Source: Actinomycetota bacterium
GTDB lineage: Bacteria; Actinomycetota; Thermoleophilia; Gaiellales; Gaiellaceae
Reading direction: 5' to 3'
Assembly: GCA_005888435.1 (NCBI GenBank)
Contig: VAXO01000034.1
Location: forward strand, 1 to 33,745
Length of the DNA stretch: 33,745 nucleotides
Under the pieces are notes generated by a model. It saw nothing but the letters and a program-made list of their open reading frames with translations. It was not told where the DNA came from and made no database searches. Both the position numbers and the translations under genes were made by a program. Numbering within the stretch: the stretch's first letter is position 1; the number at the start of each line of letters is the position of its first letter. Positions 28,965-33,745 of the stretch are shown here, piece after piece.

Positions 28965-31900
28965 CTAGCGGTGGCCGAAATGGTGGGCGCCGGGGAGGCT
29001 CGCGCCGACCTCGGTTTCCCGTGAGACCTTCCGGGCGAGCGGGCCGAGCGTCTCGAGCGAGCGGACGAGCACGTTCTTGTTCCGCTCAATCCGTTCGAAG
29101 CGACCATGCGCCAGGATCAGCGGCTCGCTGCGGACGATCGCGCGGTGCCGGTCGTACACGCTCGGCGGCAGGATCAGGTTCACGGCGCCGAACTCGTCTT
29201 CGATCAGCATGAAGACGACGCCGTTCGCGGTAGCGGGGCGCTGCCGCGCGACGGCCATCCCGGCGACGACGACCTGCGCGCGGTTCGGCGCCTCCTCGAG
29301 CTCCCGCGAAGAGATCACGCCCGCCGGCAGGTGCGCGCGCAGGAGCTCCAGCGGGTGGACGCCGACGGAGAGGCTCGTCGTCCGGTAGTCGGCGAGCATC
29401 CGCTCCCAGACGGTCGGCTCTGGCAGATTCGGGGTCTCTGCGGTGGGCTCGAGCGGCAGCGCCAGCTGTTTCTCCTCCCCGCCCGAGCCGGGCACCGTCT
29501 GCGCGCGCGGCACGAGCCCCAGCTGCCAGAGCAGCCGGCGCCGCTCGCTGTCGAAGCAGTCGCAGGCGCCGGCGACGATCAGCGTCTCGAGCCCGTGCTC
29601 GGACAGCTGTGTGCGCTGTGCGAGGTCGCGCACGTTCGTGAACGCGCCGCCGCGCTCGCGCTCGGCAATGACCGCCTGCGCGTCGTCCTCGCCGATGCCG
29701 TTGACGTAGTCCAGCCCGATGCGAACGGCGCCCTCCTCGACCGTGCACTTCGCGCCGCTGATGTTCACGTCGGGCGGCCGCGTCTCGACCCCGCGCCGCT
29801 GCCCGTCGCGCACGAGCGTCGCCGGCGGGTAGAAGCCCATCGGCTGCGCGTTCAGCAGCGAGCAGAGGAACTCCGGCGCGTAGTGGTGCCGCAGCCACGC
29901 CGACTGGTACGCGAGCAGCCCGAACGCCGCCGCGTGCGACTTCGGGAAGCCGAAGCCCGAGAAGCCGACGAGCTTGTCGTAGACCGTGTCGGCCGTCTCG
30001 GCATCGACGCCCTTTCGCAGCGCACCCGCGATGAACCGGCCGCGGTACGCCTCGAGCGCGTCGTGCGAGCGCTTGCGGCTCATCGCGCGGCGCAGCCCTT
30101 CCGCCTCCCCCACGCTGAAGCCCGCGAGCGCGATCGCCACCTCGAGCACCTGGTCCTGGAAGACGACGACGCCGAGAGTCGATCGCAGGCAGTCGGCGAG
30201 GAGCGGATGGTCGACGGGCGGGACGAACGTCGGGTCCTCGCGCAGCCGCTGCCGGTGCTCGATGTACGGGTGCACCGCCTTGCCCTGAATCGGCCCGGGA
30301 CGGACGAGCGCCACCTGCACCGTCAGATCGTCGAGGTTCTCCGGCAGCGTGCGCAGCAGGCTCTGCATCTGCGCGCGGCTCTCGATCTGGAAGTCGCCGA
30401 CGGTGTCGGCGCGCTGGATGTTGTCGTAGACGGCCTTGTCGTCCAGCGGGATGCGCGAGAGGTCGATCGGCCGGCCGCGCAGCGTGGCGATCTGCTCGAC
30501 GCAGTCCTCGACCGCCGACAGCATTCCGAGCCCGAGCAGGTCGATCTTGAGGAAGCCGGCATCGGCGCAGGAGTCCTTGTCCCACTGGCACATCTGGCGT
30601 CCTGCCATCGCCGCGGGCTGCACGGGCACGAGCTCGACGAGCGGCCGCGAGGAGATCACCATCCCGCCTGGGTGCTGCGAGATGTGCCGCGGTAGTCCGG
30701 CGATCTCCCGGCAGAGCTCCCCGAAGGCACGCCAGCGCGGCGACATGAGCTTGCGGTCTGCATCGGGCAGCAGCTGTAGCTCCTCGGCGACGCGCTGCGC
30801 GTTCCAGCCTTCGGAAACGCGCGCGATGCGCTCGAGCTCCGCGTACGGCAGGCCGAGCGCCTTGCCGACGTCGCGGATCGCCCCACGCGAGCGGTACGTC
30901 GCGAACGATGCGACGAGCGCGGCGTGCTCGCGGCCGTAACGCTCGGTGACGGCGACGATCAGCTTCTCGCGGATGTCCCGCGGGAAATCCAGGTCGATGT
31001 CCGGCACGGAGTTCAGCTCCCGGTTGAGGAAGCGGCCGAGCGAGAGCTCCGCGCCGACAGGGTCGACGTGCGAAAGGCCGGTCAGGTAGCAGACGAGCGA
31101 GCCGACGGACGAGCCGCGACCCCGTCCCGGCGGCAGGACGTGGCGCGGCGAGTCGCGCCCACGCACCTCGAGGGCGCACTCGCGCGCGAGCTCGAGCACG
31201 TCCCAGTGGAGGAGGAAGAAGCCGGCGAGCCCGAGCTCGTCGATCAGCTGCAGCTCCTCGTCGAGGCGCGCCTGCGCCTCGCGGCGCAGCTTGTGGCCGC
31301 GCGCGTAGCGCTCCTCGAACGCGCGCTTGCAGACATGCGCGAGCTGGACGATCGCCGGCTCGGGGCTGTCGGAGAAGTCCGGGTAGCGGTAGCCGAGCTC
31401 CTCGGTCAGGTCGAAGCGGAGCCGCTCGGCGAGCTCGACCGTCCGCGCCACCGCGGCGCGGTCTTCCGGGAAGCGCTCGACGATCTCGCCGGGCGCGAGC
31501 AGCACGCACTCGTGGTTGCCGCGCCGTTCCGCTTCGCAGCCTTCGAGCGAGCTGCGGTGGCGGACGGCGACGAGGACGTCCTGGAGCGGCGCGCGCCGCG
31601 GATGGTGCGCGTGCACGTCGCCGGTAACGAGCGTAGGCACTCCGAGCTCCCCTGCAAGATGGCGGAGCACTGCGTTGCGCCGCGCATCGCCGCGCTCGTA
31701 CGGACGCTGCAGCTCGACGAAGAAGCGGTCGCGGCCGAACGCCTGCGCGAGTCTCACGGCGGCGTTGGGATTGCGGACGGCGAGGCCGTGGCGCGCGCAG
31801 CCCGAAAGGCAGACGAGGCCGTCGTTGAGCTCCTCGAGCAGAGCCTGGTCGAGCGCAGGGTCGGCCGGCGGCTGGGATTCCTTGCCGACGGGGCGCGTGT

Positions 31901-32273
31901 GCGCGTGCGCTGCCGTGAGGAGGCGGCAGAGGTTCGCGTAGCCCTGCTGTGTCTCGACGAGGAGCGTCACGTGCGAACGGTCGGCGAGCGTGACCTCCGC
32001 GCCGGTGAGCGGGCGGACGCCGAAGTGCTTCGCCGCATGCGCGAACTCGAGCGAGCCGTAGACACCGTCGTGGTCGGTCAGCGCGAGCGCCGGATAACCG
32101 AGCTCGGCCGCCTGCACCGCGAGCTCCTCCGGCAGCGAGGCGCCGTCGAGGAACGAATACGACGAGTGCGCATGCAGCTCGACATAGGGAACCTTCGCCG
32201 CGCGCTCGCGGAACGCTCGTTGCGCCGGAGCCCGGCGCGAGCTGCTTCCCGTGAGCGGAAAGCGCTCCGTCAT
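28965..32273 (-). CDS. dnaE2: Error-prone DNA polymerase III alpha subunit (DnaE2/ImuC type)
   Basis: A 1102-residue C-family polymerase. The PHP domain starts VELHAHSSYSFLDGASLPEE (His34, His36) and has LTDHDGVYG. The palm shows RGRGSSVGSLVCYLTGLSHVDP, catalytic aspartates in SVPDIDLDFPRD (Asp425, Asp427) and FLKIDLLGLGML (Asp578). Helix-hairpin-helix and OB domains follow, and the protein ends after the OB domain, as DnaE2 does. QHPGGMVIS and QWDKDSCADAGFLKID are typical of DnaE2 over DnaE1. The N-terminal 27 residues are poorly conserved, so the start is uncertain. It starts 11 bp from a divergent cupin gene. A partner imuB fragment lies at the window end. Confidence 0.93.
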   Translation of the reverse strand: MTERFPLTGSSSRRAPAQRAFRERAAKVPYVELHAHSSYSFLDGASLPEELAVQAAELGYPALALTDHDGVYGSLEFAHAAKHFGVRPLTGAEVTLADRSHVTLLVETQQGYANLCRLLTAAHAHTRPVGKESQPPADPALDQALLEELNDGLVCLSGCARHGLAVRNPNAAVRLAQAFGRDRFFVELQRPYERGDARRNAVLRHLAGELGVPTLVTGDVHAHHPRRAPLQDVLVAVRHRSSLEGCEAERRGNHECVLLAPGEIVERFPEDRAAVARTVELAERLRFDLTEELGYRYPDFSDSPEPAIVQLAHVCKRAFEERYARGHKLRREAQARLDEELQLIDELGLAGFFLLHWDVLELARECALEVRGRDSPRHVLPPGRGRGSSVGSLVCYLTGLSHVDPVGAELSLGRFLNRELNSVPDIDLDFPRDIREKLIVAVTERYGREHAALVASFATYRSRGAIRDVGKALGLPYAELERIARVSEGWNAQRVAEELQLLPDADRKLMSPRWRAFGELCREIAGLPRHISQHPGGMVISSRPLVELVPVQPAAMAGRQMCQWDKDSCADAGFLKIDLLGLGMLSAVEDCVEQIATLRGRPIDLSRIPLDDKAVYDNIQRADTVGDFQIESRAQMQSLLRTLPENLDDLTVQVALVRPGPIQGKAVHPYIEHRQRLREDPTFVPPVDHPLLADCLRSTLGVVVFQDQVLEVAIALAGFSVGEAEGLRRAMSRKRSHDALEAYRGRFIAGALRKGVDAETADTVYDKLVGFSGFGFPKSHAAAFGLLAYQSAWLRHHYAPEFLCSLLNAQPMGFYPPATLVRDGQRRGVETRPPDVNISGAKCTVEEGAVRIGLDYVNGIGEDDAQAVIAERERGGAFTNVRDLAQRTQLSEHGLETLIVAGACDCFDSERRRLLWQLGLVPRAQTVPGSGGEEKQLALPLEPTAETPNLPEPTVWERMLADYRTTSLSVGVHPLELLRAHLPAGVISSRELEEAPNRAQVVVAGMAVARQRPATANGVVFMLIEDEFGAVNLILPPSVYDRHRAIVRSEPLILAHGRFERIERNKNVLVRSLETLGPLARKVSRETEVGASLPGAHHFGHR

Positions 32274-32284
32274 ACTCGCAGGCG

Positions 32285-33043
32285 ATGGACGCTGTCGTGC
32301 TCAGGGCCGGCGAAGGCGAATCGCTCTTCGACGGCCGGATCGTGCTCAAGTCGAGCTTCGACCAGCTCACGATCACGGAGTCGCATTTTCCGGACGCGCG
32401 CGACGGTGCCTCGCCGCATTTCCACCGGCGGCATGCGGACTCGTTCTACGTACTCGAGGGCGGCATGGCGGTGCTCGTCCACGACGAGGAGAAGCTGCTC
32501 GACCCCGGCGCGTTCGCCTCCGCGCCGCCGGAGGTGGTGCACGGGTTCCGTACGACGTCGCGCTCCGTCTTCCTGAACTTCCACACGCCGGACGGCGGGT
32601 TCGCCGACAACCTCCGGGCGCGCAACCGCCGCGAGGAGGGCGGCTTCGACAGCGTCGATGCGCCGCCGGGGAGCGGCAAGCCTCCGACAGAGGCCGTGTT
32701 CTGGCGGCCGGGCGAGGGCGAGCGGCTCGCGACGAACAACCGCGTGGCGACGATCAAGATCGGGCGCGAGGAGTTGGCGCTGATCGAGTTCGAGCTGCAG
32801 GACGGATTCGAGGGACCGGACCCGCACTCGCACGACGACCACGTCGACTCGTTCTACGTCCTCGAGGGCGAGGTCGACTTCCTCGTCGGCGACGAGTGGA
32901 TGCGCCTGCCGGCAGGCTCGTTCGTCGCGGCACCGATGGGCGTCACACATGCGTTCGCGAACCGCGACGGACAGCACGCCCGGCTGCTGAACATCCACGC
33001 GCCGAGCACCGGGTTCCACGACCGGCTGCGGGAGATGAGCTGA
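32285..33043 (+). CDS. Bicupin (two tandem cupin-2 domains)
   Basis: A 252-residue protein made of two similar cupin halves, evidently an internal duplication. Half 1 has PHFHRRHADSFYVLEGG (His45, His47/50, Glu57) and His86 in PPEVVHGFR. Half 2 has DPHSHDDHVDSFYVLEGEVDFL (His181, His183/186, Glu194) and His222 in MGVTHAFAN. Both metal sites are complete. The shared DSFYVLEG strand shows the duplication clearly. Substrate unknown; it could be a small-molecule dioxygenase, isomerase or binding protein. The ATG is preceded by CATACT and 8 nt; the gap to dnaE2 is only 11 bp. Confidence 0.88.
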   Translation: MDAVVLRAGEGESLFDGRIVLKSSFDQLTITESHFPDARDGASPHFHRRHADSFYVLEGGMAVLVHDEEKLLDPGAFASAPPEVVHGFRTTSRSVFLNFHTPDGGFADNLRARNRREEGGFDSVDAPPGSGKPPTEAVFWRPGEGERLATNNRVATIKIGREELALIEFELQDGFEGPDPHSHDDHVDSFYVLEGEVDFLVGDEWMRLPAGSFVAAPMGVTHAFANRDGQHARLLNIHAPSTGFHDRLREMS

Positions 33044-33046
33044 GCG

Positions 33047-33265
33047 GTGCCGGAGCTGATTCCTCTCACCATCGTGCGGAACGAAGCCGAGGCGGAGCTG
33101 CTGTGTGCGCTGCTCCGCACGGAAGGCATCGATTGCCAGCACCGGTCGACCAACTTCGGCGTCGGCTCCATGGATGGCCTCCCAGGCGGCGCCCGCGAGG
33201 TCGTCGTCGACCAAGAGAAACTCGAACGCGCACAAGAGCTCCTGGCAGCGTCGAAAGACAACTAA
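33047..33265 (+). CDS. DUF2007-type small protein
   Basis: A 72-residue protein matching the DUF2007 pattern: IPLTIVRNEAEAELLCALLRTEGIDC, a glycine-rich turn, then REVVVDQEKLERAQELLAA. The family is annotated as putative signal-transducing, without an established biochemical role. It starts at a GTG 3 bp after the bicupin stop, so the two form an operon. A cluster of palindromes begins 27 bp after its stop. Confidence 0.85.
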   Translation: MPELIPLTIVRNEAEAELLCALLRTEGIDCQHRSTNFGVGSMDGLPGGAREVVVDQEKLERAQELLAASKDN

Positions 33266-33292
33266 TCGACGCGCACAACCACAAAAGCCGGA

Positions 33293-33320
33293 CGCTAAGC
33301 CAGGCAAAGCCGGCTTAGCG
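33293..33320 (+). repeat. Hairpin 1 of the 33.3-33.5 kb palindrome cluster
   Basis: CGCTAAGCC and GGCTTAGCG form a perfect 9-bp stem around a 10-nt loop. There is no T-tract, so it is not a canonical terminator, though it is the first structure after DUF2007. Confidence 0.6.
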
Positions 33321-33329
33321 GGAGGCGAC

Positions 33330-33359
33330 CCAATGCGCCGCGCCAACGCGAAGCATTGG
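33330..33359 (+). repeat. Hairpin 2 of the palindrome cluster
   Basis: CCAATGC and GCATTGG form a perfect 7-bp stem around a 16-nt loop; an alternative CGCCAA/TTGGCG pairing overlaps it. Confidence 0.45.
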
Positions 33360-33403
33360 CGCGTCCGCACTATCGCCGGCAGTGGCCGACCGACCAAACG
33401 TTT

Positions 33404-33436
33404 GCGCGACGGACGGGCTCTGCCCGTCCGTCGCGC
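33404..33436 (+). repeat. Hairpin 3: perfect 15-bp palindrome with TCT loop
   Basis: GCGCGACGGACGGGC and GCCCGTCCGTCGCGC pair perfectly around TCT. The core CGGGCTCTGCCCG is shared with the element at 15264-15353. Confidence 0.8.
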
Positions 33437-33444
33437 CGTATCAC

Positions 33445-33480
33445 TTGTTGGTTCACGCGCCTCTTTGCGTGAACCAACAA
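33445..33480 (+). repeat. Hairpin 4: perfect 14-bp palindrome at the end of the DUF6504-like gene
   Basis: TTGTTGGTTCACGC and GCGTGAACCAACAA pair perfectly around an 8-nt loop. The stop codon and last nine codons of the minus-strand DUF6504-like gene lie inside it. The TTGGTT/AACCAA arm resembles the outer arm GTTGGTCA of the 15.3-kb element. Confidence 0.75.
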
Positions 33481-33731
33481 CTGCGCTGCTCGTCGCGAAA
33501 GACAACGGCGTTCTCCCCTGATTGCAGCACGACCTCGAAGTAGCGCCGTGCGATCGGCTCCTCCGTCCACCAGCGGTCGACCACGCGCCACTCCTCGCGC
33601 AGCAGGGCGACCGGCTGGCGGTTGACCCGCACCGGCGTCCCGTCGACACGCGCCTCGACGACCGCCGGCCGCGGCTGATTTAGTCGTCCCGCGGCACGAA
33701 CAGCGCCCGGGCTTCCGGAATGCGTGACCAC
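33453..33731 (-). CDS. DUF6504-like small protein, imuB/dnaE2 neighbour
   Basis: The recognisable core is ARVDGTPVRVNRQPV, REEWRVVDRWWTEEPIARRYFEVVL and AVVFRDEQ, resembling the actinobacterial DUF6504 proteins commonly found beside imuB and dnaE2. No function is known. The frame starts at a GTG (33731) that overlaps the upstream gene by 52 bp; the first 17 codons have poor third-position GC and are probably shadow. True translation may start near 33680 or at an internal GTG. The C-terminal QRSCWFTQRGA is encoded inside palindrome 4. Confidence 0.6.
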   Translation of the reverse strand: MVTHSGSPGAVRAAGRLNQPRPAVVEARVDGTPVRVNRQPVALLREEWRVVDRWWTEEPIARRYFEVVLQSGENAVVFRDEQRSCWFTQRGA

Positions 33732-33745
33732 GGCGCAACCTCCAC
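33680..33745 (-). CDS. 3' end of a gene, probably imuB (Y-family polymerase-like)
   Basis: Only the last 21 codons are in the window: EVAPWSRIPEARALFVPRDD then TAA. Third positions are GC-rich, and the phrase PWSRIPEAR closely resembles the C-terminal PWSRIPERR of actinobacterial ImuB proteins as I remember them. ImuB is a catalytically inactive Y-family polymerase that recruits DnaE2 to the sliding clamp for damage-induced mutagenesis. The call rests on this short match plus the neighbouring DUF6504-like gene and dnaE2. Confidence 0.5.
   Translation of the reverse strand: MEVAPWSRIPEARALFVPRDD

Noticed and set aside
32221-32284. LexA/SOS box between dnaE2 and the bicupin
   Set aside because: I found no convincing inverted GAAC/GTTC-type operator here, although dnaE2 genes are often damage-inducible.
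33293-33480. CRISPR array
   Set aside because: The palindromes differ from one another in sequence and spacing, so there are no repeated units with regular spacers.

Overview
The window is high-GC, gene-dense DNA that reads as an actinobacterial chromosome. Thermoleophilia/Gaiella-like affiliation is my inference from gene order, protein flavour and codon use; there is no rRNA to confirm it. Almost everything from 0.6 to 22.9 kb is housekeeping. From 22.9 kb onward the genes are accessory and switch strand often. I see no phage, insertion sequence or CRISPR array.

Layout. (1) 0.3-0.4 kb: tRNA-Pro(GGG) with its own promoter and terminator, next to the proS operon end. (2) 0.6-14.0 kb, minus strand: the classical block rpsB-tsf-pyrH-frr-uppS-cdsA // dxr-rseP-ispG-proS-XRE regulator. 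It is interrupted between cdsA and dxr by an oppositely oriented trio (GNAT, MBOAT O-acyltransferase, tandem SGNH protein) that looks like an envelope-polysaccharide O-acylation cassette. (3) 14.1-22.9 kb, minus strand: murA-hisB-ridA-tRNA nucleotidyltransferase-pgeF-yggS-sepF-yggT-divIVA-yggU-traR/dksA-lspA-rluD and a frame-broken gene remnant, closed by a terminator. This contains the ylmD-ylmE-sepF-ylmG-divIVA tail of a division cluster. (4) 22.9-33.7 kb: HD phosphohydrolase and VOC protein; class-V aminotransferase and EEP nuclease; GT4 glycosyltransferase, a 104-aa unknown and a GH15 glycosidase; error-prone polymerase dnaE2; a bicupin and a DUF2007 protein; then a DUF6504-like gene and the last codons of what is probably imuB.

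How it works together. Genes are packed with ATGA, GTGA, TTGA or TGATG stop/start overlaps at most junctions, implying translational coupling. Three divergent pairs (dxr/GNAT, murA/HD, EEP/GT4) have start codons 0-22 bp apart. Each carries TANNNT -10 hexamers on both strands, overlapping each other and lying 6-9 bp before a start codon. I read these as bidirectional promoters for leaderless or nearly leaderless mRNAs.

Oddities. MurA has Asp instead of the fosfomycin-target Cys. A HisB-like protein lacks the first HHxxE metal motif. cdsA and yggS have no ordinary start codon where homology requires one. One broken gene switches frame three times. Intergenic palindromes, one a possible three-way junction, occur at four loci and reach into the 3' ends of lspA and the DUF6504-like gene; the murA stop lies in a direct repeat beside another. 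Their imperfect pairs are all G-U on the plus-strand RNA, antisense to the neighbouring minus-strand genes.
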